NCBI RefSeq assembly: GCF_000233455.1
Contig: NZ_JH376420.1
Span: forward strand, 885,297-949,296
Length of the DNA stretch: 64,000 nucleotides
From: [Clostridium] citroniae WAL-17108
GTDB lineage: Bacteria > Bacillota > Clostridia > Lachnospirales > Lachnospiraceae
Direction: 5' to 3'
A program made the position numbers and the translations under genes. Positions 43,205 through 52,567 of this stretch are shown here, piece after piece. Numbering within the stretch: the first letter of the stretch is position 1; every line of letters begins with the position of its first letter. The notes under the pieces were generated by a model that did not search any database, was not told the DNA's origin, and was given only the letters and a program-made list of their open reading frames with translations.

Positions 43205-44023
43205 TTATCCTTTCACACTTCCCATTGTCAGTCCTTTTACAATATTTTTTTGCATTATAAGATAAAATATAACCAGTGGAAGCCCTGTTAATATAACAGC
43301 CGGAAGCTGCAGATCATAATTGCTGCTGTACTGCCCAATAAAACTGTAAGCAAACAGAGGCAGCGTTTTTACCTCCTTTTTTGTCAGCACAAGAAGGGGG
43401 AGCAGAAATGAATTCCAAAACGTAAGGATATTCAGCACGATCACTGTAGATGTTATGGGCTTCATCAGCGGGAATATGATCTTAATAAACAGTCCCACCT
43501 CACTGCATCCATCGATTCTGGCCGCCTCATCCAGCTGAACCGGAATGGATTTTATAAATCCATGATACAAAAATATGGAAAATGCAATCTTTGTACTTGC
43601 TTCTATTAATCCTAATGCAGCCAGATTGTTCAGCATATGCCATTTTTTAAGCAGCTGCACCAGCGGAAGCATGATAACTTCAAACGGCAGCAGCATGGAA
43701 ACTGTAAAATAAAAGAATAACAGCCTGCTCAGCCCTGTCTTTGTCCGCGAAAGCTTGTAGGATGCAAGGGAACTTACTGCCACTACGATTCCAAGCCCCA
43801 CGGATGTAGATATGACGGTGTTTAGAAAATATTTGATAAAATCCGCTTGTTTCCAAACATTTTTAAAGTTATCAAAGGTGGGATGGAAAGGAAATTTCAG
43901 AGGGTCAGCAAAAATATCCCCATACGGTTTAAATGAGTTTATGATGATCAAATAGATCGGTACTGCAAATAATACAGCCAGCAGGATCGTTATGATCAGC
44001 ACCAGGCTCTGCCTTCTTTTCAT
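43205..44023 (-). CDS. Carbohydrate ABC transporter permease (MalG type)
   Basis: 272-residue inner-membrane subunit with six hydrophobic segments and EAA loop DEAARIDGCSEVGLFI then FPLMKP. The start codon overlaps the stop of the upstream permease gene by one base. One base separates its stop from the GH31 start. It works with the MalF-type partner and the lipoprotein at 44940-46220; the ATPase is not in the operon. Confidence 0.92.
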   Translation of the reverse strand: MKRRQSLVLIITILLAVLFAVPIYLIIINSFKPYGDIFADPLKFPFHPTFDNFKNVWKQADFIKYFLNTVISTSVGLGIVVAVSSLASYKLSRTKTGLSRLLFFYFTVSMLLPFEVIMLPLVQLLKKWHMLNNLAALGLIEASTKIAFSIFLYHGFIKSIPVQLDEAARIDGCSEVGLFIKIIFPLMKPITSTVIVLNILTFWNSFLLPLLVLTKKEVKTLPLFAYSFIGQYSSNYDLQLPAVILTGLPLVIFYLIMQKNIVKGLTMGSVKG

Positions 44024-44907
44024 CAGCTTTCCACCTCCTTTCCTTTTAATACGGCCAACTGCACGGTAGTGACAATTGCGACCAGGACAAACATAATAAT
44101 TGCTTGTGCGATGGCCTGACCAAAATTATTCTTCTGGTAGGCGGTATTATAGCTTAACAATGCCAGGGTCTCGGTAGAACGGTACGGTCCCCCTCCCGTC
44201 ATCAAAAATACGATTTCAAACTGTTTTAACCCATTCATAGTGATCAGAAAAACACCTACTATAATGGATGGGAGAATTAACGGCACCTTTATCCTGAACA
44301 ACATCTGAAGGGGACTGATTCCATCAAGCATGGCAGATTCCACCACATTTGCATCCACTGTACTTAAGCCTGCCAGATAAATCACTGTCAAATATCCGGT
44401 TCCCAGCCAGAACGAGACTATGATCGTTGACCAGAACGCTGTCCCGGATTGGCTGAACCAGCTTCGTTCCAGCAATTCCATCCCCATCTGCTGTCCCGCT
44501 GCCGGCAGGACCTTAGTGAAGATAAATCCCCATATAAATGCCACGATTACACCTGAAAGAACATTTGGTATAAAAAACACGCCTCTCAAAAAACCTTTTA
44601 ACCGATTAGTGCTGTCCAGCAGACTGGCCACGATCAGTGCACCAAAATTCTGTGTGATCACTGTCAGTACTGTAAACTTAACCGTAAACCATAAGGCTGA
44701 CATAAAATGTTTATCTCTAAATAATTTCTTATAGTTCTCTATTCCCACATATAACTTATCCGGGCTGATCCCGTCCCAGTCATATAGGGAATAGTGAATT
44801 CCGCTGATAAATGGATATACTACAAATATGCTGAACAGCATCAATGCAGGAAGGACAAAAATCATCAGCCAGACATTTTCTTTTCTCCTTATATAACTTT
44901 TCTTCAT
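44023..44907 (-). CDS. Carbohydrate ABC transporter permease (MalF type)
   Basis: 294-residue inner-membrane subunit with six hydrophobic segments; the EAA loop region reads VESAMLDGISPLQMLFR then PLILPS, in which the first Ala-Ala of the usual EAA is Ser-Ala. It pairs with the MalG-type subunit. The presence of a linked GH38 and GH31 suggests uptake of mannose- and glucose- or xylose-bearing oligosaccharides. Confidence 0.92.
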   Translation of the reverse strand: MKKSYIRRKENVWLMIFVLPALMLFSIFVVYPFISGIHYSLYDWDGISPDKLYVGIENYKKLFRDKHFMSALWFTVKFTVLTVITQNFGALIVASLLDSTNRLKGFLRGVFFIPNVLSGVIVAFIWGFIFTKVLPAAGQQMGMELLERSWFSQSGTAFWSTIIVSFWLGTGYLTVIYLAGLSTVDANVVESAMLDGISPLQMLFRIKVPLILPSIIVGVFLITMNGLKQFEIVFLMTGGGPYRSTETLALLSYNTAYQKNNFGQAIAQAIIMFVLVAIVTTVQLAVLKGKEVES

Positions 44908-44939
44908 GGCTTTGGCTCCTGAATTCTATGGGTTTTTCA

Positions 44940-46220
44940 CTAATTTTCAAACTCTGTCCAGGCGGTGTTCATCTCATCAATTGCTTCCTCTTTGGAAATG
45001 TCCCCAAGCAGAAATTTGTCCATGGCTGAAATCAGTTCTGTCTCCACGCCCTGTGGAAATAGATTGCTTGCCCATGCTGATGCTTTGCCCTCGGACGTCC
45101 ATTTCTGTGCATCCATCATAACTTGGGAGCCCGTAGGTGTTACGCCCTTAATCGCAGATAAAATCTCCATATCATTTGAAAGCCAATCCTTTACTTCCTG
45201 GGAAGTAACCATCCAGTTGATAAACTCCAGCGCTGCATCTCTGTTAGCCGAATCCCTGCTCACATGCAGACCGGCTGAGGCGCATGTATAGATCTTGGCA
45301 TCTGCTGGGTCATTGCTCAGAGGGTAAGGCATAAGCCCAATCGTACTGTCCGGGTTTGCTTTCCTGGCATTCTGTACGATCTGATCCCCACAAATCATCA
45401 TTGCAGCTTCCCCTGTTCCCAGTTTTGCTCCTGCAGTGGCGAAATCATCATTAAATGGATTGGGCTGCAGATATTTTCCCACAAGCTCCGCTCCATCAAA
45501 AATCTTATAGATAAATTCAAAATCCTTTAATTCTTTTTCTTTATTGGCCAGCTGTTCAATATTTTGTTTATAATTTTCATCTACACCAAAGGTAAAACCA
45601 AACAGCTGTTTCTTTACATAATCTGATTTATATCCCATGGCAAAAGGAATGATGCCCGCATCCTGTATCTTCCTGCATACAACGTCCAATTCTTTCAGTG
45701 TTTCTGGCGCTTCAGTAATACCAAGCTTCTCAAATACCTCCTGATTGTAAAGGACACCCCAAGCCTGGGTCACAAAAGGAATGGCTGTCAACTCCCCGTT
45801 GGATGCTTTAAATTCCGGCCCGATCTCCACTTCTTTTACAAATTCTTCATTGGAAAGATCATAGCTTACCGATGCGTAATTTTGATTTTTCATATACGGC
45901 CCACTGATAAAAATATCCGGGACCTCTCCTGATGCCACTCTTGTCTGAAGGATCTTGTCATAATCCGAACCAATACATTCTATCTTCAACTCCACATCAG
46001 GGTTCGCCTCTGCATACATCTCTGCAAGTTTATCGAACTGATCCTGATATTGTTCCAGATAGTGAAAAAAGGTCAATTCCGTTTTTGCATGGCTTTCCCC
46101 CTGTACACTGTTCTGGCCCGCGCCTGGATTTTCTTTTGCCCCATTTGCCCCACAGCCTGTCAGCAGTCCCCCAGCTGTGATAAGTGCCATCATAGCCGCC
46201 ATTATACTTCTCCGTTTCAT
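44940..46220 (-). CDS. Extracellular sugar-binding lipoprotein
   Basis: 426 residues, lipobox GLLTGC, then a short Gly/Asn/Gln linker and a family 1 solute-binding fold starting TELTFFHYLEQYQDQ. AAGGAGG lies five bases before the ATG. First gene of the operon, downstream of a promoter with a large inverted repeat. Not closely related to the two paralogous binding proteins at 5224-8213 (no shared VLAGQST block). Confidence 0.93.
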   Translation of the reverse strand: MKRRSIMAAMMALITAGGLLTGCGANGAKENPGAGQNSVQGESHAKTELTFFHYLEQYQDQFDKLAEMYAEANPDVELKIECIGSDYDKILQTRVASGEVPDIFISGPYMKNQNYASVSYDLSNEEFVKEVEIGPEFKASNGELTAIPFVTQAWGVLYNQEVFEKLGITEAPETLKELDVVCRKIQDAGIIPFAMGYKSDYVKKQLFGFTFGVDENYKQNIEQLANKEKELKDFEFIYKIFDGAELVGKYLQPNPFNDDFATAGAKLGTGEAAMMICGDQIVQNARKANPDSTIGLMPYPLSNDPADAKIYTCASAGLHVSRDSANRDAALEFINWMVTSQEVKDWLSNDMEILSAIKGVTPTGSQVMMDAQKWTSEGKASAWASNLFPQGVETELISAMDKFLLGDISKEEAIDEMNTAWTEFEN

Positions 46221-46289
46221 ATGATCCTCCTTATTGTTTGAGTGCTCTCAGTTCTTTTGTTATATTCACATAATACAGGCTTAAGGTGC

Positions 46290-46368
46290 GTTTTAAAATG
46301 CTCATTTTTGACTGTCAGTTGTAATATTTTGCCTCATTTACCTATTAACTGCACAGAAAATATTACAA
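46290..46368 (-). promoter_or_regulatory. Importer-operon promoter with adjacent 12-bp inverted repeat
   Basis: On the minus strand CTGACA (46313-46318), 17 bases, TAAAAC (46290-46295). Directly upstream of the -35 lie TTGTAATATTTT (46357-46368) and AAAATATTACAA (46319-46330), a perfect inverted repeat spaced by 26 bases. This is the position of an activator site that contacts RNA polymerase, suited to the AraC-type response regulator encoded next door. Confidence 0.65.
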
Positions 46369-46416
46369 AAATAACTGCTCCACATGCAAACAGCACAATG
46401 AAGCAGTTCCCTTCTG

Positions 46417-47922
46417 TTATTTGTTTTTCCTGAAATCCTGCGGGCTTACCCCATATTTTTTCTTAAATTGCTTGCTAAAATAACTAAGGCTTTCAAAGCC
46501 AGTCCTCTCCGCCACCTCCGATACATTCATTTTTGAATTGCCAAGCATCTCCTTTGCCTTTTCCAGGCGGAGCGTATTTACATACTCAATATAGTTGATT
46601 CCAAGATATTTTACAAACATACGGCTTACTGTAGAAGCATTGAAATAAAACTGATCAGAAACCTCTGAAAGGCTTATTTTTTTATTATAATTTTTTTGAA
46701 TATAATACAGGACCTCCCGCAGCTTATCCGGTATCTCTACTGCCTCTGCTCCCGAGATCTCCCATATTTCTTCCATAAACTCCTTGATCCAGCGTTGAGC
46801 AAACTTCTTTGTAAACATCAGTTTTCCTGAATAAAGCTCCTCCATCTTTTCTGAAACACGTTTTTCCATACGAAGGCCTTTCTCATTCAGTCTTCTGCCA
46901 ATCTCAAAAATAAGGCCTGATATGAATATCTTTCTCTCGTAAATGGTCCTGATCCCGCTGTTTTCCATATTCTCAAACATATAATGTACCGTTTTTTCAA
47001 ACTGCTCTCTGTTTCGGTTTTTACCACAATATAGCAGTTCCCCTGCCCAATAAGCCGTCTCTGATCTTGTCTGCGGCACAGGTTCCGGCCTGGCCGTCCG
47101 CACCACCCGTCCATCTTCACCTAAATCAGCATAATTTATAAATTCGCATATTTCCATATACATCTGATAAAGATCCGTCTTTGATTCATCACTATACACA
47201 GCGTAAGCGTTAAGGCCATATCGGTTCTCTAATCTGTGGGTCACACGGTTTAACGCTTCGTTCAGCCCTCGTGACTCTGTCCTGTTTACCGTAAAGAAAC
47301 ATGCATACTGGTAAATTTCCTCTTTAGGTGCATATGGTGTGAGGTTGGGTATCTGATGCTCCGCCTGACACATGACAAAATACTGAAGCACTTCAACCGA
47401 GCCATTATAATTTTTCTTTAAAACTGTTTGAAAATCTTCAATGAAAATCCCAAACATAATCTCCTTCTGTTCTTCATTTTCCTTATGACCATTTCCCTTT
47501 CCCGTCTGTACCTTTTTCGTCTGAATCTTTGTTGTATCTATCCTCTCATTCTGTGCCCTTCCCGTGGCCTTTTGTATGGCATCTCTGATCTGCTTTTCAT
47601 CGATCGGCTTTTGAATATAATCCACCACATACTTTTTTATAATAGCTGCCTTGGTATACCGGAAATCCGTATATCCGCTGACAATGATGATCTTTGCCTG
47701 GAATGTATTCTCATCCAATATATTAAGAAGATCGGCTCCATCCAGAACCGGCATATTCATATCCAAAAAGATAAGATCCGGCTGCACTTTCTCAATCATC
47801 TGGTACCCTTCCAGGCCATTTCTTGCCTCATAAACCTCATCCCCGGATTCCGATGTCATGCCGGCTAATATCTTTATGCTCTCTCTTGTACTTATCTCAT
47901 CATCTATGATCAGAACCTTCAT
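46417..47922 (-). CDS. YesN-type response regulator, receiver plus AraC domain
   Basis: 501 residues. The receiver domain has IIDDE at the start, phospho-acceptor Asp54 in LIFLDMNMP and the KP dipeptide in YIQKPID. A poorly conserved middle region includes a Lys/Gln-rich stretch near 125-155. The C-terminal 100 residues carry two AraC helix-turn-helix units (LSEVSDQFYFNASTVSRMF and VAERTGFESLSYFSKQFKK). GGAGG precedes the ATG by five bases and the gene overlaps the kinase by 23 bases. Its probable target is the dyad at 46319-46368. Confidence 0.93.
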   Translation of the reverse strand: MKVLIIDDEISTRESIKILAGMTSESGDEVYEARNGLEGYQMIEKVQPDLIFLDMNMPVLDGADLLNILDENTFQAKIIIVSGYTDFRYTKAAIIKKYVVDYIQKPIDEKQIRDAIQKATGRAQNERIDTTKIQTKKVQTGKGNGHKENEEQKEIMFGIFIEDFQTVLKKNYNGSVEVLQYFVMCQAEHQIPNLTPYAPKEEIYQYACFFTVNRTESRGLNEALNRVTHRLENRYGLNAYAVYSDESKTDLYQMYMEICEFINYADLGEDGRVVRTARPEPVPQTRSETAYWAGELLYCGKNRNREQFEKTVHYMFENMENSGIRTIYERKIFISGLIFEIGRRLNEKGLRMEKRVSEKMEELYSGKLMFTKKFAQRWIKEFMEEIWEISGAEAVEIPDKLREVLYYIQKNYNKKISLSEVSDQFYFNASTVSRMFVKYLGINYIEYVNTLRLEKAKEMLGNSKMNVSEVAERTGFESLSYFSKQFKKKYGVSPQDFRKNK

Positions 47923-49654
47923 GATAACCTCCCGGTATTGATACCTTCACACAAAACCATTGGCCTTGCTCAATCCGCACATATGCCCCCGGATACTTCT
48001 CCTTTAACCGGCAGCTTGCACTCAAAAGCCCTGTATGACCTGATGCAATATAATTCTCTCCTTTTTCCATCTCTGCGTTCAGCTTCTCCATCTGCGCAGA
48101 CTCCATGCCCTTCCCGTTATCGCATATCAGGACCGTAATATCCCCGTTGTTATGGCATATATCTATCCTTACTTTATAATCTCCTGTTTTACCCTTAAAG
48201 CCATGTACAAAGCAGTTTTCCACCAGCGGCTGGAGAATCATCTTGGGAACCATACAGTCCAGGCCTGTCTCCGGCCTGTCCAACTGCAGATCCAACTCAT
48301 CAACATACCGGAATTTCTGGATATTCAGATATTCCAATACATTTTCCACCTCTTCCTCCAAAGTCACCTGCTGCTTATCCCAATCCAGACTGTAGCGCAG
48401 GATCTTCCCCAGTGATGTCAGCATTGCGTTCATTTCAAATGCTTTTCGTTTTAATGCCATAAACTGAAGTGTCTGCAGAGAGTTATACAAAAAATGAGGA
48501 TTTATCTGCATGGTCAGCAGCATCAGGTATGCTTTTTTCTCTTTATACCTTGCATCGCTCTTTTCTTCTATCAGCTGATTGATCTCATGCATCATACCGG
48601 AAAATTCTTCTGCCAGTTCTTTCATCTCATCGAGTTCCGGCTCTATTTTCAATTCCACATTTTCCGTTGTATTCCTGAAGCTGATGATCGACTGCGTAAA
48701 CTTCCTGATAGATCCGCTGACAAGGCGGGACAGAATAAGAGCCAGCACAGCAATAATGATCATGATCAGTATGAACATCAGGATTAGACCGTTTCTATAA
48801 GGCAGCAATTCATCCATGAGCACCTGCATAGATATGCATTTGACCACATCATAGGGAAAATCAGCCAGCTTCTGCTTTATGACTACGTATGGCTCGTCTT
48901 CATTCATATAAGAAACTCCCTGGGGAGCTGACTGCAATGATGTCCTGATCTTATCCGGGAAATATTCTCCGAATTCTCCATATAAAAACTGACCATCGTC
49001 ATCAATCACATAGTTTCCGTCCGCACCGCCTTTTGCGGGATTTGAAAAAATAGGTTCAAATATCTCATCTCCATATACAATTTCCATACGTACCAGAGAA
49101 CGGTAATTCAGATCCATGATATTCTGATCCAAAACAACCAGATACTCCCCGGTTACCTGATCCTTCACCGTGCTGATATGGTATCTGACATCCTCTGCAT
49201 AATAGGGATTTATAAAATAAGACTCCTGTTCCTTTTCATTCTCAATTCGGTAGAACCTGTTGCTCTCATTTCTCTTTCTGTAAATCATTAAATTCGATTT
49301 TTCCACATAGAATGTAAGTGATTTTATTTTATCATCACTGAAAAAAATCGCACTCACTTTTCCATTTAACAATTTTTGTTCATCTTCGCTTATTCCCGAT
49401 CCTTTGTTAAGGATCTCCATTGTCTTTTGATCATTATAAATAAGCAGGGATTTGTCCTTTATATCGTCAAACAAGCCATCACATAATCTTGACATATATA
49501 AAGTATTCTCCTCATATGACTGGATCTGCCTTTCAATCATCTGCTCATTTGTCTTTTTCCATATGACACTCATGGCAGCAATAAGAGGGATCACAACAAA
49601 GAATGTAACACTTAAAAAGATTCTGCTCCTCAGGCTTTTTCCAAGTTTTCTCAC
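47900..49654 (-). CDS. YesM-type sensor histidine kinase
   Basis: 584 residues from a GTG start, six bases after GGGGG. Membrane segment at about 12-32, extracellular sensor region to about 285, second membrane segment about 288-312, HAMP-like linker, His387 in MQINPHFLYNS, and an ATPase domain with ICDNGKGM. It should sense a sugar or glycan fragment and phosphorylate the response regulator encoded downstream. Second such pair in the window, only distantly like the first. Confidence 0.93.
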   Translation of the reverse strand: MRKLGKSLRSRIFLSVTFFVVIPLIAAMSVIWKKTNEQMIERQIQSYEENTLYMSRLCDGLFDDIKDKSLLIYNDQKTMEILNKGSGISEDEQKLLNGKVSAIFFSDDKIKSLTFYVEKSNLMIYRKRNESNRFYRIENEKEQESYFINPYYAEDVRYHISTVKDQVTGEYLVVLDQNIMDLNYRSLVRMEIVYGDEIFEPIFSNPAKGGADGNYVIDDDGQFLYGEFGEYFPDKIRTSLQSAPQGVSYMNEDEPYVVIKQKLADFPYDVVKCISMQVLMDELLPYRNGLILMFILIMIIIAVLALILSRLVSGSIRKFTQSIISFRNTTENVELKIEPELDEMKELAEEFSGMMHEINQLIEEKSDARYKEKKAYLMLLTMQINPHFLYNSLQTLQFMALKRKAFEMNAMLTSLGKILRYSLDWDKQQVTLEEEVENVLEYLNIQKFRYVDELDLQLDRPETGLDCMVPKMILQPLVENCFVHGFKGKTGDYKVRIDICHNNGDITVLICDNGKGMESAQMEKLNAEMEKGENYIASGHTGLLSASCRLKEKYPGAYVRIEQGQWFCVKVSIPGGYHEGSDHR

Positions 49655-49709
49655 ATCACACCCCCATTACCAAGTTTTAATCAGAAGTGTCCCCGATAGC
49701 TACTTATTC

Positions 49710-49738
49710 ATTCTATCATTCCAAACAAGTGTTTGCAA
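49710..49738 (-). promoter_or_regulatory. Promoter of the second kinase-regulator operon
   Basis: On the minus strand TTGCAA (49733-49738), 17 bases, TAGAAT (49710-49715), about 55 bases before the kinase GTG. Confidence 0.6.
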
Positions 49739-49744
49739 TATGAA

Positions 49745-49767
49745 AGACGCCCATTTTCTGAGCGTCT
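49745..49767 (-). terminator. Terminator after the GNAT gene
   Basis: AGACGC (49762-49767 on the minus strand) pairs with GCGTCT (49745-49750) around an 11-base loop and is followed by TTC. The T run is weak. Confidence 0.5.
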
Positions 49768-49817
49768 CCTACTATTGAATATTACAGCATCCACTTTTCA
49801 TTTTTTGCACACTCAAA

Positions 49818-50339
49818 TTATTTCCTATCATCTCGGAGGATTCCATAAATCACTTGCTCTATTGCAATTCCATCCAAATTCTTTTTAATACCCTCCCTTT
49901 TCATTCCTGCTTTCTCTAAAACCTTTTGTGAAGCGGTATTATCCATATGACTCCATGCATGCACTCTACTAATGGATTTGTCCTCAAATAGATATCTGAT
50001 CACTTCAGAAAGTGCCTCCGTTGCATATCCCTTTCCCCACGCATTCCTAAAAATACTGTATCCTATTTCAATACTGTTGGTTTGTGGCTCATAATCATAG
50101 GCGCCGATCGTTCCTATTATTTCATCCTTGAATTGAATAACCCAACTGTAAAAATTCTTATCTTCGGAATTTTGAATATCTTGTTCTATCTTTTTTTTAG
50201 CAGAATCTAACGTGATATAGGGATTCCATCCGGTGTACTTTGACATTTCCGCATCACATCCAAGAAATTTATATAACGTTTCTGCATCTTCCAGCTTTTC
50301 ATTTCTTAAAATAAGTCTTTCTGTTTTAAGGTTAACCAT
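49818..50339 (-). CDS. GNAT-family N-acetyltransferase (RimJ/RimL-like)
   Basis: 173 residues with the Acetyltransf_3 pattern: TERLILRNEKLEDAE at the start, EIGYSIFRNAWGKGYATEA as the acetyl-CoA loop and SQKVLEKAGMKREG near the end. Members acetylate ribosomal-protein or other N-termini, or small amines; no specific substrate is indicated. It is the last gene of a transcript with ogt and the glycosylase gene. Confidence 0.9.
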   Translation of the reverse strand: MVNLKTERLILRNEKLEDAETLYKFLGCDAEMSKYTGWNPYITLDSAKKKIEQDIQNSEDKNFYSWVIQFKDEIIGTIGAYDYEPQTNSIEIGYSIFRNAWGKGYATEALSEVIRYLFEDKSISRVHAWSHMDNTASQKVLEKAGMKREGIKKNLDGIAIEQVIYGILRDDRK

Positions 50340-50356
50340 CTGTTTGTCTCCCTTTT

Positions 50357-50890
50357 TTATAACGCCGTTCCTTTTTTAGGCACAAAAAAGTGCTCCATAT
50401 TTGCTTTTTCAAGTGTGAGCAGCTGTACCTTTTTGTTAATGCCACCCGCATAGCCAGTCAGGCTGCCACTTGATCCAACTACGCGGTGGCAGGGTATAAT
50501 GAGCGAGATGGAATTATGCCCAACAGCACCGCCAACGGCCTGCGCAGACATATTCTCAAGTCCACGTTCCTTTGCAACTTTATCTGCAATTTCACCGTAT
50601 GTCATAGTGTGACCGTAGGGAATACCCAACATGATTTTCCACACAGATTTTCTAAAGTCCGAACATTTCATCAAAAGCGGAGGAGTAAAATCAGGAATCC
50701 CACCGCTAAAATAAATATCGAGCCATCGTTTTGTTTCTTCAAAAACCGGGAGTTCTTTTACTTCATATTGCTTTGCAAGGGAATCGGCAAAATATTTCTG
50801 GTCATCAAACCACAAGCCCAGCAGGGCTTTGCCATCACTGCCTAAAGTGATTCCGCCCAGAGGTGAATCGTAATGAATTGTATAATCCAT
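50357..50890 (-). CDS. ogt: Methylated-DNA--protein-cysteine S-methyltransferase
   Basis: 177 residues from the ATG at 50890, eight bases after AAAGGA; an upstream frame extension has no start signal. The suicide cysteine is in the motif IIPCHRVVGSSG, preceded by the helix-turn-helix stretch YGEIADKVA. It repairs O6-methylguanine by accepting the alkyl group irreversibly. It starts just after the end of the AlkA-like gene, giving a repair pair. Confidence 0.95.
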   Translation of the reverse strand: MDYTIHYDSPLGGITLGSDGKALLGLWFDDQKYFADSLAKQYEVKELPVFEETKRWLDIYFSGGIPDFTPPLLMKCSDFRKSVWKIMLGIPYGHTMTYGEIADKVAKERGLENMSAQAVGGAVGHNSISLIIPCHRVVGSSGSLTGYAGGINKKVQLLTLEKANMEHFFVPKKGTAL

Positions 50891-50904
50891 ATCTGTTATC
50901 CTTT

Positions 50905-51543
50905 CTACTGTTTTTTTGGTGCATAGTCCTTCATTTCCGGAATAGCTCCGCCGGCAACCGCCCAAAAGTATAAGCTCGCAACACTGCAATAAGGGCTGAA
51001 ACGCTGTCGGTACTTTTGAAAACGCTCCCTGCTGATTTCTTTATGATGATAGGCCATACGAATACCACGTAAAATAGCGAGATCTCCATAGCTGAATACA
51101 TCCGGCCGTTGAAGACAAAAAAGTAAAATCATTTCGGACGTCCAAACACCGATTCCTTTCAGTTGAGATAACTCAGCGATCAATTCCTCATCCGGCAGCT
51201 GTGACAGATGGTTTAGATTCACTGCTCCGGATTTGACTTTTCGGGCAAAGTCTAAAATATAGTCTACCTTATGATAAGTGGTGCCAAATTGCTGCAGCCT
51301 GTCACGGCCTGCGGCAAGGATGCTTTCCGTATTAATTTCACCAAGTTCCATTTGCATCTTGAGCCAGATGGTATTATGCGCTTTTGTAGAAATTTGCTGA
51401 CCGATAATGGAATAGACCACTGCTGAAAACAGGTCAGGTCGGACCTCCCGTTCAATATGACCGATCTGGTCAATAATCTGCCCAAGGATTTTGTCTTTCT
51501 TTTTTAAATATTCTGTTTCCTCCGCCCCATACTGAAAAAACAT
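50905..51543 (-). CDS. DNA-3-methyladenine glycosylase II-like (HhH-GPD)
   Basis: 212 residues. The helix-hairpin-helix LKGIGVWTSEMILLF is near 130-144 and the catalytic Asp lies in FSYGDLAILRG shortly after. It should excise alkylated purines. AlkA's N-terminal domain is absent, so this is the short Firmicute type. AGGAGG precedes the ATG. Divergent from an AraC-family gene. Confidence 0.93.
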   Translation of the reverse strand: MFFQYGAEETEYLKKKDKILGQIIDQIGHIEREVRPDLFSAVVYSIIGQQISTKAHNTIWLKMQMELGEINTESILAAGRDRLQQFGTTYHKVDYILDFARKVKSGAVNLNHLSQLPDEELIAELSQLKGIGVWTSEMILLFCLQRPDVFSYGDLAILRGIRMAYHHKEISRERFQKYRQRFSPYCSVASLYFWAVAGGAIPEMKDYAPKKQ

Positions 51544-51671
51544 GAAACCTCCTGACTTGACATAACATTCTCATTTGTATTATGATTATATCGTATATAT
51601 TTATAAAAAATATAATTAAAGTTCCAAATATTATTAAAATATTGCAGTTTCAGCAGTCAGGAGAATTCAAC

Positions 51672-52556
51672 GTGGAAAAAGGGCAGCAAAATTATATTAA
51701 TTCAATCAACTTAAATACTGATGCAGACTTCCCATATCTCGTTCTTGAAGTTGTCAACGGACACAGTTATCCACTCAATCCTGGTTTTCGTGTAATGCAT
51801 TGGCACGAAGACGTGCAATTCATCTATGTTTTGGAAGGCACCGTTCACGTTCAAACGCTGAACAATGAAGTGGAACTTCAAAGCAGCGAAGGTATATTCA
51901 TCAACAGAAATGTAGTTCATCTTGTAAAACAGACAAACAATTGTCATTATATGAGTTTTGTATTTCCCGAATATATTTTAAAATTTTATGCCGGATGCCC
52001 AGCCAATTCGCTGGTGGAAAACCTGATCGGACAAGAGTGCATTCCTTTTTGTTATTTTTCCAAACGTCAAACATGGTGTGAGCAGATACTGTTCATAATG
52101 CAGGAACTTACCACATTGGAAAAGAAAAAAAACGAGTTTTATGTGTGCGAAGTGATGATTCGGCTTTTCACACTTGTGCTGCTGACGCGAAAAAACCATG
52201 TTCTTTCACAGGTGAAACCCGATGATACTATAGCTTTGCGAATGAGAATATTTTTACATTATATTGAACAACACTATGGGGATGATGTCACGCTGGAGAG
52301 CCTGGCGCAAAGCGCCAATGTCAGCAAATCCGAATGTATTCGCTGCTTCAAACTCAGTATGCAAATCACACCTTATAAATATCTGATGGAATATCGTCTT
52401 TCGAGAGCAGCATTGCTGTTGAGACAGACGAATGAGTCCGTAGGAAACATTGCTTCCAATGTTGGATTTCATCAAATGAGCCGGTTTGGAAAATGCTTCA
52501 AAGAAAAAACCGGCTGCACACCGAAAGAATATCGAAATGCAGCCAAAAATAATTAA
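51672..52556 (+). CDS. AraC-family transcriptional regulator
   Basis: 294 residues from a GTG at 51672, eight bases after CAGGAG; the frame extends 30 codons upstream to an ATG without a ribosome site. A cupin-like sensor half with HWHEDVQFIYVLEG is followed by two helix-turn-helix units (LAQSANVSKSECIRCFKL and IASNVGFHQMSRFGKCFKE). It is not of the Ada type: the Cys-rich methyl-acceptor domain is missing. Divergence from the repair genes may be chance or may mean regulation of them. Confidence 0.88.
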   Translation: MEKGQQNYINSINLNTDADFPYLVLEVVNGHSYPLNPGFRVMHWHEDVQFIYVLEGTVHVQTLNNEVELQSSEGIFINRNVVHLVKQTNNCHYMSFVFPEYILKFYAGCPANSLVENLIGQECIPFCYFSKRQTWCEQILFIMQELTTLEKKKNEFYVCEVMIRLFTLVLLTRKNHVLSQVKPDDTIALRMRIFLHYIEQHYGDDVTLESLAQSANVSKSECIRCFKLSMQITPYKYLMEYRLSRAALLLRQTNESVGNIASNVGFHQMSRFGKCFKEKTGCTPKEYRNAAKNN

Positions 52557-52567
52557 CATTATTATGC

